From assembly GCA_019637645.1 (NCBI GenBank), contig JAHBVH010000059.1:1-51325 (forward strand): a stretch of 51,325 nt of DNA, read 5' to 3'. This document shows, piece by piece, positions 18,505-29,388 of the stretch. Below the pieces are notes generated by a model. It saw nothing but the letters and a program-made list of their open reading frames with translations, made no database searches and was not told the DNA's origin. A program made the translations under genes and the position numbers. The stretch is from Caldilineaceae bacterium. GTDB lineage: Bacteria > Chloroflexota > Anaerolineae > Caldilineales > Caldilineaceae. The number at the start of each line of letters is the position of its first letter. Position 1 is the stretch's first letter.

Positions 18505-18558
18505 TTTAGCTAAGGCTAAATATATAATTATCATAAATGATTTAATCTTTTCTGTCAA
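18505..18558 (-). promoter_or_regulatory. Promoter and operator of the iron-uptake operon
   Basis: On the minus strand TTGACA (18553-18558), 17 bases and TATGAT (18530-18535) form a near-consensus promoter. The -10 box is part of an inverted repeat, ATCAT-AA-ATGAT (18530-18541). A second one, TTTAGC-TAAG-GCTAAA (18505-18520), lies just after the expected start near 18523. The second resembles the TTAGGTTAG half-sites of DtxR-type boxes. Overlap with the promoter suggests repression by metal. Confidence 0.7.
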
Positions 18559-18768
18559 GGCGGAATTTTATCTTCTCTGGCGTATCGCGAACGTTAAAAA
18601 TACAGGGGCAAACCCGGCGACTAACCAGGAGAAGCGCCTGCAGGCGCTCCCGCTAGGGCGCGATGCTTGATCTTATTGTAGGATTACGCTATGATCTCAC
18701 AACTTAACGAAGTGTGCTTTGTCAAGGTGTACTTACGTGTAGCGATAGAGAGGCGAACAAACCTGTTC

Positions 18769-21700
18769 ATGAAGCGTTATACAACAGCGAATGCTACCCG
18801 ATTACAAGAAGTGCTCCAGGAACGCATCCTGATTTTGGATGGGGCTATGGGCACGATGATCCAACAATATCGGCTGCAAGAAGCAGATTATCGCGGCCAA
18901 CGTTTTGCCCATTGGTCCAAGGACCTCAAGGGCAATAATGATCTGCTTGTCCTGACGCAGCCAGCCATTATCAAGGCCATTCATCGGGCCTATCTCGACG
19001 CGGGCGCGGATATTATCGAGACCAATACCTTTTCCGCCACGACGATTGCCCAGGCCGACTATGGGATGGAAGCCCTGGCCTATGAAATAAACCTGGTGGC
19101 GGCCCAACTGGCCCGTGCTGCCGCCGATGAGGTGGCCCAACAGAGCCCCGAGCGGCCGCGTTTTGTGGCTGGGGCCCTAGGGCCTACGAACCGCACTGCT
19201 TCGATTTCACCGGATGTGAATGACCCAGGCGCACGCAACGTCACCTTTGACCAACTCGCGGCAGCCTACTATGAGGCGGTCAGCGGCTTGGTCGATGGTG
19301 GCGCTGATCTGTTGCTCATTGAGACGATTTTTGATACGTTGAATGCCAAGGCCGCGATCTTTGCCTGTCTGCGCTACTTTGAAGAGCACAAGGTCCGCTT
19401 GCCTCTGATGATTTCAGGTACCATCACCGACGCCAGTGGGCGTACCCTTTCGGGCCAAACGACGGAAGCCTTCTGGTATTCCGTGATGCATGCCGAGCCG
19501 CTGATTGTCGGGCTCAATTGTGCCCTTGGACCCAAGGCGCTGCGGCAATATATCTATGATCTCAGCCAGGTCGCCGATACCTATGTGAGTATCTATCCCA
19601 ATGCCGGTCTGCCCAACGCTTTTGGCGAATACGACGAAACGCCCGACCAGATGGCGACCGTCTTGCATGAATTTGCCCATAGCGGCTTGTTAAATGTGGT
19701 TGGCGGCTGCTGTGGCACCACGCCCACCCATATTCGGGCCATTGCCCAAGCCGTGGTGACCTTACCCCCGCGGCCTTTGCCCACCATCGCGCCGCGCTGT
19801 CGGCTTAGTGGGTTGGAGCCACTGCTCATTGGGCCGGAGACCAACTTTGTCAATATCGGTGAGCGCACCAATGTCACCGGCTCGCGGCGTTTTGCCCGTC
19901 TGATCAAAGAGGGCAACTACGAAGAAGCGCTGGTGGTGGCGCGCCAACAGGTGGAGAGTGGTGCACAGGTCATCGATATTAACATGGATGAGGGCTTGCT
20001 TGATGCCGAGGCGGCCATGGTGCGCTTTTTGAACCTCCTTGCTACTGAACCAGACATTGCCCGCGTGCCTGTGATGATCGATTCTTCCAAATGGTCGGTG
20101 ATTGAGGCTGGGCTCAAGTGTGTACAAGGCAAGTCGATTGTCAATTCGATCAGCATGAAAGAGGGCGTCACCGCGTTCAAGCATCAAGCACAGCTTGCAC
20201 GGCACTATGGCGCGGCGGTCGTGGTCATGGCTTTTGATGAAATGGGCCAAGCTGATACCATCGAGCGCAAGGTGAGCATCTGTCGGCGTGCGTATGAGAT
20301 CTTGACGCAGGAGCTGGCTTTCCCACCCCAAGACATTATCTTTGACCCCAATATTTTTGCCGTAGCGACGGGCATTGAAGAACACAACGGCTATGGGGTT
20401 GCCTTTATTGAGGCGACACGTTTGATCAAGCAACAGCTACCCCATGCTCTGGTGAGCGGTGGGGTGAGCAACGTTTCCTTCTCTTTCCGTGGCAATGATC
20501 TCGTGCGCGAGGCCATTCACTCCGCCTTTCTCTACCACGCCATCAAAGCCGGAATGGACATGGGCATTGTCAACGCGGGTCAACTGGCGATCTATGAAGA
20601 GGTGCCCGCCGAACTCCTAGAGCATGTCGAAGATGTGCTGCTCAACCGGCGGCCCGATGCAACGGAACGGTTGGTGACCTTGGCCGAAAATGTCCAAGGC
20701 CAACGCAAGGAAAAACAAGAAGATCTACGCTGGCGGCAAGCGCCTGTGGCGCAGCGGCTGATCCATGCCCTGGTCCAGGGGATCAACACCTATATTGTCG
20801 AAGATGTGGAAGCGGCTCGTCAGGGTTTTGCGCGGCCCATTGAGGTCATTGAAGGCCCACTCATGGATGGTATGAATGTGGTGGGCGATCTCTTTGGCGC
20901 GGGGAAGATGTTCTTACCCCAGGTGGTCAAGAGCGCCCGGGTGATGAAACAGGCCGTGGCCTATCTGATCCCCTTTATTGAGGCCGAGAAGATGGCCGCC
21001 AATGACCACAGCACCAAGGGCAAGATCCTCTTGGCAACGGTCAAGGGCGATGTCCACGATATTGGCAAGAATATTGTCGGTGTAGTGCTCCAGTGTAATA
21101 ATTATGATGTCATCGATTTGGGCGTCATGGTGCCGGCGACGAAAATATTGGAAACGGCGCGTCAGGAAAAGGTCGATATTATCGGTTTGAGCGGGCTGAT
21201 CACGCCCTCGCTAGAAGAGATGCGTCATCTGGCCCGCGAAATGGAGCGCGAAGGCTTTTCGCTCCCGCTGTTGATCGGCGGCGCGACCACTTCCAAGATC
21301 CACACGGCGCTGCGGATCGAGCCTGAATATCACCGCGGGGCAACGGTGCATGTGGTGGATGCCTCGCGCGCGGTGGGGGTTGCTGCCAATTTACTGAGCA
21401 AAGAGCAAGTACAGGGATATGTTGATCAAGTGCGTGCCGACTATGCCACCGTGCGCACTCAACACGCTGGGCGAACCAGCCAACGGGCCTTGCGCTCACT
21501 GGCCGAGGCCCGTCAGCACCGCTTCCAGCCCGATTGGGGACACTATCAACCGCCGGTGCCAGCCCAGTTGGGCTTGCGGGTGTTGGCTCCCTATGATCTA
21601 GCAACGCTTCGCCCCTACATTGATTGGACTCCTTTCTTTGCTACCTGGGAATTGGCGGGTAAATTTCCTCAAATCTTTGATGATGCTACCGTGGGCATTG

Positions 21701-22485
21701 CGGCGCGGCAACTCTACGCCGATGCCCAGCAGATGCTCCAGCGTCTGATCGCCGAACAGTGGCTGACTGCGAAAGCGGTGATCGGCTTTTTCCCAGCTAA
21801 CAGTGTTGGTGATGATATTGAACTTTATGCCCCTGACGGGAAGGCGACCCGCCAGCCAGCTGACTGCGTGGGTATCATCCACACGCTACGGCAGCAGATG
21901 GAAAAACCCCCTGGGCGGCCTAACTATGCCTTGGCGGATTTCATTGCACCCAAAGCCAGCGGTTTGCAAGACTACATCGGTCTCTTTGCCGTCACGGCTG
22001 GGATTGGCTTGGCCGAAAAGGTGCGTCAATTTGAGGCGGAACACGACGACTATAGCAGTATTCTGCTCAAAGCATTGGCGGATCGCCTCGCCGAAGCCTT
22101 TGCGGAACATCTCCATGCACGGGTGCGCCAAGAATTTTGGGGCTATGCCCCGCAGGAACAATTGGACAATGCCGCGTTGATTGCCGAACAATACCGTGGC
22201 ATTCGCCCCGCGCCGGGCTATCCGGCCTGCCCCGACCACACGGAAAAGGGTGAACTCTTCCGCGTACTGGATGCTGAACGCCATGCGGGCATCTGTTTGA
22301 CAGAAAGCTATGCCATGTTGCCCGCCGCGGCGGTCAGTGGTTATTACTTTGCCCACCCCGAAGCGACCTATTTTGGCTTGGGGCGCATCGGGCGCGATCA
22401 GGTGGAAGAGTATGCCCAGCGCAAAGCTATGGATGTCGCAACCATGGAGCGTTGGCTTGCCCCCAATCTAGGCTATGAGCACTAG
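18769..22485 (+). CDS. metH: Cobalamin-dependent methionine synthase MetH
   Basis: MetH transfers a methyl group from methyltetrahydrofolate through cobalamin to homocysteine. The 1238-residue chain has all modules in order: the homocysteine domain with zinc ligands Cys251, Cys314 and Cys315; the folate domain (GERTNVTGS, about 365-620); the cap and cobalamin domains with DVHDIGKN, where His763 is the lower axial ligand; and the C-terminal reactivation domain with [15 protein letters not shown]. Numbering is within four residues of the E. coli enzyme. I prefer ATG 18769 because it gives the family's N terminus. ATG 18691 has a better ribosome site (AGGA, 7 bases) and would add 26 residues. 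A strong GC hairpin (about 18631-18653) lies upstream, diverging from the iron operon. Confidence 0.96.
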   Translation: MKRYTTANATRLQEVLQERILILDGAMGTMIQQYRLQEADYRGQRFAHWSKDLKGNNDLLVLTQPAIIKAIHRAYLDAGADIIETNTFSATTIAQADYGMEALAYEINLVAAQLARAAADEVAQQSPERPRFVAGALGPTNRTASISPDVNDPGARNVTFDQLAAAYYEAVSGLVDGGADLLLIETIFDTLNAKAAIFACLRYFEEHKVRLPLMISGTITDASGRTLSGQTTEAFWYSVMHAEPLIVGLNCALGPKALRQYIYDLSQVADTYVSIYPNAGLPNAFGEYDETPDQMATVLHEFAHSGLLNVVGGCCGTTPTHIRAIAQAVVTLPPRPLPTIAPRCRLSGLEPLLIGPETNFVNIGERTNVTGSRRFARLIKEGNYEEALVVARQQVESGAQVIDINMDEGLLDAEAAMVRFLNLLATEPDIARVPVMIDSSKWSVIEAGLKCVQGKSIVNSISMKEGVTAFKHQAQLARHYGAAVVVMAFDEMGQADTIERKVSICRRAYEILTQELAFPPQDIIFDPNIFAVATGIEEHNGYGVAFIEATRLIKQQLPHALVSGGVSNVSFSFRGNDLVREAIHSAFLYHAIKAGMDMGIVNAGQLAIYEEVPAELLEHVEDVLLNRRPDATERLVTLAENVQGQRKEKQEDLRWRQAPVAQRLIHALVQGINTYIVEDVEAARQGFARPIEVIEGPLMDGMNVVGDLFGAGKMFLPQVVKSARVMKQAVAYLIPFIEAEKMAANDHSTKGKILLATVKGDVHDIGKNIVGVVLQCNNYDVIDLGVMVPATKILETARQEKVDIIGLSGLITPSLEEMRHLAREMEREGFSLPLLIGGATTSKIHTALRIEPEYHRGATVHVVDASRAVGVAANLLSKEQVQGYVDQVRADYATVRTQHAGRTSQRALRSLAEARQHRFQPDWGHYQPPVPAQLGLRVLAPYDLATLRPYIDWTPFFATWELAGKFPQIFDDATVGIAARQLYADAQQMLQRLIAEQWLTAKAVIGFFPANSVGDDIELYAPDGKATRQPADCVGIIHTLRQQMEKPPGRPNYALADFIAPKASGLQDYIGLFAVTAGIGLAEKVRQFEAEHDDYSSILLKALADRLAEAFAEHLHARVRQEFWGYAPQEQLDNAALIAEQYRGIRPAPGYPACPDHTEKGELFRVLDAERHAGICLTESYAMLPAAAVSGYYFAHPEATYFGLGRIGRDQVEEYAQRKAMDVATMERWLAPNLGYEH

Positions 22486-22496
22486 GATCGGCCATG

Positions 22497-22535
22497 CAGA
22501 GCGCTGTCAGATTTTCAAAACCTGACAGCGCTCTG
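22497..22535. repeat. Core-A palindrome after metH
   Basis: CAGAGCGCTGTCAG pairs with CTGACAGCGCTCTG and the centre continues as (A)TTTTCAAAA(C), one mismatch in an otherwise perfect 39-base palindrome. It lies 11 bases beyond the metH stop and could act as its terminator, although there is no T run. Confidence 0.85.
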
Positions 22536-22662
22536 CTCTGCTACCCCTGTCTCTTTTGCAATTTAGAGAGAAGCTCTACCTGCGGTACAATAGAGGAATA
22601 ACCCCGAGCCCTATCCGTTGCGTGTTGGATCCGGAAAAACCGGTATGAACTGTTGAGAATCT

Positions 22663-23895
22663 ATGGCTGACCCAATTACACCTGCTCGTTATCCGTCCTT
22701 TCGCGAAGTGCCTGCTGAAGAAGCCCAAAAACTTGCTCATGAAATTCGTACGATGGTGGCCGATGATCTAGCGATTGAATCAGTCCAGACGACGCGCGAT
22801 CAGCGTCAAGGCGCGGTGGTCGTACAAGGCCGGTTGTTGCGTCCCAGCCATCAAGTGTTTACCCGGTGGCTTACGCTCTTGAATCAGCGCGGCTATACGC
22901 CCATGTTGCGTTCGCAGCCAGGCGGTGGGCCCGCTGAAGTCAAGCTGCACATTCTGGCTGGTGTTGCGCCAAAGCAGCCGTCTAACCCTTGGGTGAATGT
23001 CATTTTGTTTGTCTTGACCCTCATTAGCACCTTGTGGGTGGGTTCACTGTCCGGTGACTCTGGCGCGGTGGTAAACAGTGCCTCGGATTTCTTTCTGCCG
23101 CAGAACATCATTCGTGGTTGGCCCTTTGCGCTCTCGCTCCTTGCCATTCTCACCGCCCACGAATTTGGTCATTATTTCGCGGCGCGTTGGCACAAGCTCG
23201 CGGTCACCTTGCCCTACTTTTTGCCCTTTCCCTTGCCCCCCATTGGCACCCTCGGTGCCTTTATTCGCCTCAAAGAGCCGGTGCCGGATCTGCGTAAGTT
23301 GTTCGATATTGGCGTTTCTGGGCCATTGGCCGGTTTTATTGTAGCCGTGCCGTTGTTGCTCTATGGGCTTTCAACTAGCCCGGTCATGACGCCTGATCCG
23401 GCAACGGTCGCGTGGGTAGAGGGCAATAGCATTCTCTACTACTATAGTAAACTCGCCGTCCTGGGCAAGGCGCTGCCCAATCCGCTCACCGGCGAAGATG
23501 TGCTCATCAATCAAGTCACCGCGGCAGCCTGGTTTGGCCTCTTGGTCACCGCCCTGAATCTGTTGCCCGTTGGGCAGCTTGATGGGGGCCACACCGTCTT
23601 TGCGCTCTTTGGCGAAAAGGCGCGCCATGTCAACCGGGTGGCGATTGGCGCGTTGGTGCTCTTGGCTCTAGCCAGTTTGCCGCAACTCCAACAATTCTTG
23701 CCCGCGCTCAGCTCTTTTGGCTTCACCGGTTGGTTTGTTTGGCTCTTCTTGATCTTTTTTATGATTGGACCGTATCATCCACCACCACTCGATGATGTGA
23801 CCAGATTAGATAAGACACGGCGCTGGATTGGCTATTTGGTTATCGCCATCTTTATTCTCACTTTTGTCCCCGTGCCCTTGCGCTTTGCCATGTAG
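22663..23895 (+). CDS. Site-2 protease-like M50 metallopeptidase
   Basis: Intramembrane zinc proteases of this family cut membrane-bound substrates within the bilayer. The 410-residue product has a soluble N-terminal domain (about 1-105), then at least six hydrophobic segments. The zinc motif HEFGH is at 166-170, and [12 protein letters not shown] provides the third ligand (Asp307). The arrangement with [12 protein letters not shown] between them resembles the plant and bacterial EGY-type branch. No PDZ domain is visible. ATG 22663 has only a weak GAG nearby. It lies between metH and glyQS on the same strand, separated from each by a core-A element, so the transcript is probably its own. Confidence 0.88.
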   Translation: MADPITPARYPSFREVPAEEAQKLAHEIRTMVADDLAIESVQTTRDQRQGAVVVQGRLLRPSHQVFTRWLTLLNQRGYTPMLRSQPGGGPAEVKLHILAGVAPKQPSNPWVNVILFVLTLISTLWVGSLSGDSGAVVNSASDFFLPQNIIRGWPFALSLLAILTAHEFGHYFAARWHKLAVTLPYFLPFPLPPIGTLGAFIRLKEPVPDLRKLFDIGVSGPLAGFIVAVPLLLYGLSTSPVMTPDPATVAWVEGNSILYYYSKLAVLGKALPNPLTGEDVLINQVTAAAWFGLLVTALNLLPVGQLDGGHTVFALFGEKARHVNRVAIGALVLLALASLPQLQQFLPALSSFGFTGWFVWLFLIFFMIGPYHPPPLDDVTRLDKTRRWIGYLVIAIFILTFVPVPLRFAM

Positions 23896-23906
23896 TTCAA
23901 CCAACC

Positions 23907-23931
23907 CTGTCCGGTTTTCAAAACCTGATAG
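23907..23931. repeat. Degenerate core-A palindrome
   Basis: CTGTCCGGTTTTCAAAACCT followed by GATAG: centre intact, arms decayed. It lies 11 bases beyond the M50 gene stop. Confidence 0.7.
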
Positions 23932-23967
23932 CCTTCCAGTCGAAAAAGGATAATGTAATACAGAGGT

Positions 23968-26900
23968 ATGAGTCACCAAGCGCTTTCCATGCAAGAAGTC
24001 ATTCGGCGATTACATGAATATTGGTCCCAAACACCCGCTGGCCGTGGCTGTTTATTGTGGCAGCCCTACAGCGAAAAGGTTGGGGCTGGGACCATGAATC
24101 CGGCAACCGTGCTACGGGTCTTGGGGCCTGAGCCATGGAATGTGGCCTATGTCGAGCCTTCCTTCCGTGCTGATGATGGTCGTTACGCCGAAAATCCAAA
24201 CCGGATGCAGATGCATCATCAATACCAAGTGATTCTCAAACCCGATCCAGGCAACCCCCAAGAACTCTATTTGGGGAGCCTAGAAGCCATTGGTCTCGAC
24301 CGTACCCGCCATGACATTCGCTTTGTCGAAGATAACTGGGAATCCCCCGCGCTCGGCGCTTGGGGGCTTGGTTGGGAAGTCTGGCTGGATGGGCAAGAGA
24401 TCACCCAATTTACCTATTTCCAGCAGGCGGGCAGCCTGACGCTGGACCCGGTGAGCGTTGAGATCACCTATGGGCTGGACCGGATCGTCATGTATCTGCA
24501 ACAGCGGCAGCAAGTGTGGGACATTGATGTCGATGGTCAGCACACCTTTGCCCAGATCTATAAAGACGCCGAGATCGAGCATTGTACCTATAATTTTGAG
24601 TTGGCCGATGTCGATCGGCTCAAACAGCTCTATGAAATCTATCGAGCTGAGACCGATGCCTGTATCCAGCGTGGTTTGGTCATCCCTGCCCATGATTTTG
24701 TGTTGCGTCAAAGCCATACGTTTAATCTGCTCGACGCTCGTGGTGCCATTGGTGTGACTGAGCGCGCCAAGTTCTTTGCGGCCATGCGCAACCAAGCCCG
24801 CGCCGTCTCCGAACTCTACGTCAAACAGCGCGAAGCGGCTGGTTTTCCATGGTTGAAGGCAGAGGACAGTGGGCAGAAGGCAGAAGAAAGAGAGACGGTG
24901 ACGAGCGCCCAGTCTCTAGTCTCCAGTCACCCGCTCCCCGCCGCCACCCCCCAATCCTTTTTGCTGGAGATCGGCGCGGAGGAGTTGCCGCCGCAAGATG
25001 TAGTGGATGGGATTGCCCAGGTCGAGGCGAATTTGGCGCGGCTGTTGCAGGAATATCAGCTAAGTTATGAAACGCTGCGTGTTACCGGGACGACGCGACG
25101 GTTGGTGGCCTATGTCACTGGCTTAGCCTCCCACCAAGCCGACGAAGTGGTCGAAAAGCGCGGGCCAGCCTTGGATCGCGCCTATGATGCCGCGGGCCAG
25201 CCGACCAAGGCAGCAGAGGGCTTTGCCCGTGGGCAAGGGGTGGACGTCACTGCGCTCGAGACGCGTGAAAACTATGTCTATGCCGTTAAGCGGGTGGCTG
25301 GGCAGCCGACGGCCACGGTGTTGCCCGCGCTCTGTTCCGCCTTGTTGGATAGTCTGCGGTGGAATAAGACTATGCGGTGGAACAGCAGCAACGTGGGCTA
25401 TCCCCGCCCTTTGCGCTGGCTAGTGGCGTTATGGGGTGATCAGGTTGTGCCTTTCCAGTGGGCAGGGGTGACCAGTGGCCAAGCCAGCCGTGGCCCGCGT
25501 TTTGCGGATGCTGCTGCCCATCTGCCAGCCGGGGGCTTTACAACCTTTGTGGTGCCCCATGCTGATGCCTATTTTACGGTGGTCGCAGAACAAGGAATCT
25601 TGGTCGATCGCACGGCGCGTCGTCAGCGGGTCGCTGCGCTTGTCCGCCAAGCCGCGGCAGCGGTGGATGGTACCACGCCCGATGATCCCGATCTGCTGGA
25701 GGAAGTGACCGACTTGGTGGAAGCGCCCCAAGCGTTATTGGGTTCCTTTGCGGCTCGCTACTTGGAGCTGCCAGCCTCCGTCCTCATGGGGGTCATGAAG
25801 AAGCACCAACGCTACTTCCCTGTGATGCGTGATGGCAAATTGTTGGCCCATTTTATCACAGTTGCCAATGCCCAAGCGCTAGCCCATCCTGCGGTTGTCG
25901 TGGCTGGGAATGAGGGGGTTATCCGGGCGCGCTATGCCGACGCCGCCTATTTCTATCGCCAAGATACGGCCCGTCCCTTGGCAAGCTATACCCCCCGTTT
26001 GGCTACGCTCACCTTCCATGAGCGGCTAGGCTCCATGTTGGACAAAGTAGCGCGTCTGGAAGCGTTAGCCCCGCAACTGGCCGAACTCCTCGGTGCCGAA
26101 GCTGCCGCCATTGCCGACACCCAGCGCGCCGCGGCATTGGCAAAATCGGATCTAGTAACGTCGATGGTTGTAGAGATGACAAGCCTACAAGGAATTATCG
26201 GCGAAATCTACGCTCAGAAAAGTGGTGAGCCTGTAGCGGTAGCACAAGCCATCCGCGAGCACTACTTGCCCCGCTTTGCCGGTGATGCGAATCCAGCCAG
26301 CGTACCGGGCTTGGCGCTCAGCTTGGCCGATAAGCTGGATAGTTTGGCGGGTCTATTTGCTGTTGGTGCCATTCCCACGGGGAGTGCGGATCCCTTTGGG
26401 TTGCGCCGAGCTGCTTTAGGGGTAATTCATAATCTATTGGTCAGCCAGAGCGACTTTAGTCTTCGTCGGGCTTTGGCTTTGGCTGGTGCGCAACAGACGG
26501 TTGCGGTAATGCCAACTGCGCTGACCGAAACCGTTGGCTTTTTGGTCCGGCGTTTCCAAGGCGTGTTGACCGATCTTGGCTATCCGTATGATGTGATTGA
26601 AGCGGTGTTGGCTGTGCGTGGTGATAATCCGTGGGCCGCGCAACGTGCCTGTGACGCTCTCCAGGCCACTGTGCGCGCAACGTGGTGGAATGATACCTTT
26701 ACGGCCTATGCCCGCTGTGCACGGATTACGCGGAGCCTAGAAGCCACCCTAGCACTAAATGCCGCGGCCTATACGGAGCAAGTCGAGCATGACCTGCACC
26801 AAGCCTATCTCCAGGCTGACCAAGCGTTGGCCGTCCACCCCGAACCAGCAACCATCCTTGGTGAACAGCTACGCTTGCTCCAAGCCCCCATTCAGGCGTA

Positions 26901-27024
26901 CTTTGCTCGTGTGTTGGTGAATGCCCCAGAAGAGCCGCTGCGCCAAGCACGTCTCGCCTTGGTCCAACAGATTGCCAACCTGCCTAGCGCTGTGGCCGAT
27001 CTGAGCAAGCTACAGGGCTTCTAG
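23968..27024 (+). CDS. glyQS: Glycyl-tRNA synthetase, fused alpha and beta chains
   Basis: This enzyme charges tRNA-Gly with glycine. Most bacteria make separate GlyQ and GlyS; here a single 1018-residue chain contains both. Residues 1-295 are the alpha part (EVGAGT-like [52 protein letters not shown]). From about residue 331 the beta part begins ([12 protein letters not shown]), including KHQRYFPV, the HD-like region and the C-terminal anticodon domain. The joint (about 297-330) is low-complexity, Glu/Ser/Thr-rich, and unlike either half. Start ATG 23968 has only a weakly placed GAGG; ATG 23989 is also possible. It converges on rplL across a strong terminator. Confidence 0.95.
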   Translation: MSHQALSMQEVIRRLHEYWSQTPAGRGCLLWQPYSEKVGAGTMNPATVLRVLGPEPWNVAYVEPSFRADDGRYAENPNRMQMHHQYQVILKPDPGNPQELYLGSLEAIGLDRTRHDIRFVEDNWESPALGAWGLGWEVWLDGQEITQFTYFQQAGSLTLDPVSVEITYGLDRIVMYLQQRQQVWDIDVDGQHTFAQIYKDAEIEHCTYNFELADVDRLKQLYEIYRAETDACIQRGLVIPAHDFVLRQSHTFNLLDARGAIGVTERAKFFAAMRNQARAVSELYVKQREAAGFPWLKAEDSGQKAEERETVTSAQSLVSSHPLPAATPQSFLLEIGAEELPPQDVVDGIAQVEANLARLLQEYQLSYETLRVTGTTRRLVAYVTGLASHQADEVVEKRGPALDRAYDAAGQPTKAAEGFARGQGVDVTALETRENYVYAVKRVAGQPTATVLPALCSALLDSLRWNKTMRWNSSNVGYPRPLRWLVALWGDQVVPFQWAGVTSGQASRGPRFADAAAHLPAGGFTTFVVPHADAYFTVVAEQGILVDRTARRQRVAALVRQAAAAVDGTTPDDPDLLEEVTDLVEAPQALLGSFAARYLELPASVLMGVMKKHQRYFPVMRDGKLLAHFITVANAQALAHPAVVVAGNEGVIRARYADAAYFYRQDTARPLASYTPRLATLTFHERLGSMLDKVARLEALAPQLAELLGAEAAAIADTQRAAALAKSDLVTSMVVEMTSLQGIIGEIYAQKSGEPVAVAQAIREHYLPRFAGDANPASVPGLALSLADKLDSLAGLFAVGAIPTGSADPFGLRRAALGVIHNLLVSQSDFSLRRALALAGAQQTVAVMPTALTETVGFLVRRFQGVLTDLGYPYDVIEAVLAVRGDNPWAAQRACDALQATVRATWWNDTFTAYARCARITRSLEATLALNAAAYTEQVEHDLHQAYLQADQALAVHPEPATILGEQLRLLQAPIQAYFARVLVNAPEEPLRQARLALVQQIANLPSAVADLSKLQGF

Positions 27025-27064
27025 CCTTTGACAAAGGGCAGCGCTACGCGTCGGTGTACCAAAC

Positions 27065-27088
27065 CTGTCAGATTTTCAAAACCTGAGA
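27065..27088. repeat. Degenerate core-A palindrome after glyQS
   Basis: CTGTCAGATTTTCAAAACCT then GAGAG. It lies 40 bases after the glyQS stop, and GCGCTACGC just before it (27041-27049) matches the left arm of the composite at 50274-50347. It is probably a decayed composite. Confidence 0.7.
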
Positions 27089-27100
27089 GATCTTACGAAT

Positions 27101-27134
27101 AAAAAAGGCCACTGATAATTCAGTGGCCTTTTTT
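27101..27134. terminator. Bidirectional intrinsic terminator for glyQS and rplL
   Basis: AAAAAA, GGCCACTGA, loop TAAT, TCAGTGGCC, TTTTTT: a perfect 9-bp GC-rich stem with A and T runs on both sides, placed between two converging genes. Confidence 0.95.
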
Positions 27135-27152
27135 ATAATCGGTGTAAACGTC

Positions 27153-27530
27153 TTACTTGACGTCGACCGCCGCGCCTTCGGCTTCCAGTTGGGCCTTGGC
27201 ATCAGCCGCAGCTTGCTTGCTGACAGCCTGCAGCACAGGAGCTGGCGCGCTTTCGACCAGATCCTTGGCTTCTTTCAAGCCCAGGTTGGTGAGGGCACGG
27301 ACAACCTTAATGACGTTGATCTTCTTGGCACCCGCGTCCTTGAGGATCACATCAAACTCGGTCTGTTCTTCAACCGGGGCCGCTTCGGCAACCGGGCCAG
27401 CCGCCGCCGCGGCGGCAACCGGGGCCGCCGCGCTGACGCCCCAGGATTCTTCCAACAGCTTCACCAATTGAGCAGCCTCTAACAGAGTTAGGCTGTCCAG
27501 TTGCTCCTTAATTGCATTCAAGTCTGCCAT
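27153..27530 (-). CDS. rplL: Ribosomal protein L7/L12
   Basis: The 125-residue product is the flexible stalk protein that recruits translation GTPases. It has the N-terminal dimerisation helix ([15 protein letters not shown]), an Ala/Pro/Glu hinge, and the conserved C-terminal domain ([31 protein letters not shown]). ATG 27530 follows AGGAG by 9 bases; an in-frame TTG at 27536 is less likely. It is the last gene of the ribosomal block and ends 19 bases from a strong terminator. The 130-base gap to rplJ has 7-base pairing between GTTTTTC and GAAAAAC. Confidence 0.96.
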   Translation of the reverse strand: MADLNAIKEQLDSLTLLEAAQLVKLLEESWGVSAAAPVAAAAAAGPVAEAAPVEEQTEFDVILKDAGAKKINVIKVVRALTNLGLKEAKDLVESAPAPVLQAVSKQAAADAKAQLEAEGAAVDVK

Positions 27531-27666
27531 TATCAATTTCTCCTAAAATTTTTACAACTCAAATTGTTTCAAAGCAAGAATACCAATTTCATGTGCATCG
27601 AGTTTTTCTAGGCTACAGCACCTTACTACGCCTTACGTGCGCAGCGAGCCGCTGGTTGAGAAAAAC

Positions 27667-28203
27667 CTAGGCTGCACCCGCTTCTTGTTGCTTTTCGATA
27701 TAAGCGTTGATGACACGGGCCAAACTGGCACCGGGCGCATTGATCATGCGAACCAATGTGCTGGCTGGTGCATTGATCGCACCCAACACCATCGCCAACG
27801 TCTGTTCCTTCGTCGGCAGATCGGATAGCGCTTCTGCTTGTTCAGCATTGAGAACGGATTTTTCGAGTACGGCACCACGAATTTCCAGTACCTTTGCGTC
27901 TTTGATCCAGTCCTTGAGCGCAGTAACACCCTTGCCGATATCCTCGCCTACAAAGATCACGGCGTTTGTGCCAACGAGCAGCTCCTCTGGTTGGGCAAAG
28001 CCTTTTTCGCCCAAAGCAATTTTAAAGAGCGAGTTCTTGACGACAATACAGGTGGTATTGTGCTCTTTTAGCTTACCACGCAGTGAGCGTAATTGAGCAA
28101 CGCTGGTGCCTTTGTAGTTGGTGAAGACAACCGCCGAGGATTGATCGAGCACCTCACGATAGCGGGCAACGAGTTCCTCTTTTTTCTGACGTGTGATTGC
28201 CAA
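27667..28203 (-). CDS. rplJ: Ribosomal protein L10
   Basis: L10 is the base of the stalk and carries L7/L12 dimers. The 178-residue product begins MAITRQKKEELV as in the family, with FTNYKGTSVAQLRSLR and the C-terminal helix (ASLARVINAYIEKQQE) that binds L12. The start is TTG, with AAGGAGG 9 bases before it; a closer ATG at about 28212 is out of frame. A rare start codon here may help keep L10 low relative to L12. A long regulatory leader precedes it. Confidence 0.95.
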   Translation of the reverse strand: MAITRQKKEELVARYREVLDQSSAVVFTNYKGTSVAQLRSLRGKLKEHNTTCIVVKNSLFKIALGEKGFAQPEELLVGTNAVIFVGEDIGKGVTALKDWIKDAKVLEIRGAVLEKSVLNAEQAEALSDLPTKEQTLAMVLGAINAPASTLVRMINAPGASLARVINAYIEKQQEAGAA

Positions 28204-28229
28204 AGTGACATTCCTCCTTTCGAAAGGAT

Positions 28230-28505
28230 GAAAAAAACGCCAATACTAAGGCGTAAAGGCGTTTTTAGTAAACATAAGGGCAATGTCCATCGATGAATAC
28301 ATATCACTGGATGGTATTCATGACATGCGTGCTGCTAATATGAACTAATGTCAACTAGCACGCAGCCGCTGTTGCAATGCAACCACGGACTTTGCCGCTT
28401 CTCCACAACCTTTCGCCTCGGTAGGCTGCAGCTGGTTTTACACAGACCACATTTACACTTGCACCTACTGTCTTTAGCGCTATGATAGCGCGTGGAGTCT
28501 ATTCA
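28230..28505 (-). promoter_or_regulatory. L10 leader with transcription attenuator
   Basis: The 322 bases before rplJ hold the hallmarks of the bacterial L10 leader, to which L10 (with L12) binds to shut off its own synthesis. On the minus strand GACAGTAGGTGC (about 28462-28473) and GCCTACCGAGGC (about 28414-28425) pair and form the conserved internal loop. Just before the ribosome site an ACGCC / GGCGT hairpin followed by seven T (28231-28254) is an intrinsic terminator. An upstream AAAAACGCC can pair with the GGCGTTTTT of that terminator and would act as the antiterminator. Confidence 0.85.
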
Positions 28506-28517
28506 GTTGTAGAATGA

Positions 28518-28546
28518 AGTATACGCTATAAGGCGTTTACGTGCAA
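28518..28546 (-). promoter_or_regulatory. Internal promoter for rplJ-rplL
   Basis: On the minus strand TTGCAC (28541-28546), 17 bases, TATACT (28518-28523). It overlaps the last codons of rplA, so a transcript starting near 28511 would begin with the L10 leader. An internal promoter before L10 is common in this operon. Confidence 0.65.
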
Positions 28547-29245
28547 AGCGCTAGAGGCCGCAACATCAGCTTTGACGCCAGGACCCATGGTGCTGGCCAA
28601 GGTGATGCGATGAATATAGTTACCCTTCAAGCCACTGGGCTTAGCGGCCATCAAGGCTTCCATGAGCGCTGCAAAATTGCCGAGTAATTTCGCTGGTTCA
28701 AAGCTAGCTTTGCCAATCGGCACATGGATGTTGGCCGTCTTGTCGACGCGGAATTCCACGCGGCCCAAACGAGCTTCCTGAATCACCTGGGGCAGCTCTT
28801 CCGCGGGCACAATCGTGCCTGTCTTGGGGCTGGGCATCAACCCACGCGGGCCTAAGACACGACCCAAACGACCCACAATGCGCATCATATCGGGCGTGGC
28901 CAGCACAACATCAAAGTCGGTCCACCCCTTTTGGATCTGGTCGGCTAGATCTTCGGCCCCAACCCGATCCGCACCCGCTTCCGTCGCGAGGTTTTGGCCT
29001 TCGGGGTTCGCAAAGACCACAATACGAACCGTACGACCGGTCCCATTGGGCAACGTGACAACGCCACGGACTTGTTGCTCGGCGTAGCGTGGATCAACAC
29101 CCATGCGCAGATGGACTTCAATGGTCTCATCAAACTTGGCCGTGGCTGTTGTTTTCACTAGCTGAATGGCATCCGCTGGTTGATAGCTCTGCACACGGTC
29201 TACTTTGCCGTGGACTTCATTAAATCGTTTACTGTGTTTCGCCAT
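28526..29245 (-). CDS. rplA: Ribosomal protein L1
   Basis: L1 binds 23S rRNA at the E-site stalk and often represses its own message. The 239-residue product shows the family motifs VDPRYAEQQVRGVVTLPNGTG, LGRVLGPRGLMPSPKTGT and the RVEFRVDKTANIHVPIGKASF block. ATG 29245 follows GAGGAG at about 7 bases. A hairpin just upstream on the minus strand (29260-29289: GGTGT with ACACC, GGGAA with TTCCC) could be a binding site in the leader. Confidence 0.96.
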   Translation of the reverse strand: MAKHSKRFNEVHGKVDRVQSYQPADAIQLVKTTATAKFDETIEVHLRMGVDPRYAEQQVRGVVTLPNGTGRTVRIVVFANPEGQNLATEAGADRVGAEDLADQIQKGWTDFDVVLATPDMMRIVGRLGRVLGPRGLMPSPKTGTIVPAEELPQVIQEARLGRVEFRVDKTANIHVPIGKASFEPAKLLGNFAALMEALMAAKPSGLKGNYIHRITLASTMGPGVKADVAASSALHVNAL

Positions 29246-29388
29246 CGTATACTCCTCGTGGTGTTAACGGGAAAGTTCCCTCCCACACCTTCGTTCAGAC
29301 AGCACCCTTGTCGAGCGGGTTACTGTTGCTTTATAATCATTGGCCGACAATAAGGACGAACGTTTGTGATCTGGCCCTTGCAGGCTAC

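Noticed and set aside
18559..18690. Possible cobalamin riboswitch before metH (ACCAGGAGAAGCGCCTGC resembles the B12 box)
   Set aside because: The stretch is too short for the usual core, and the rest of the conserved B12-riboswitch elements are not seen. The match may only reflect a GC hairpin (AGCGCCTGCAGGCGCT).
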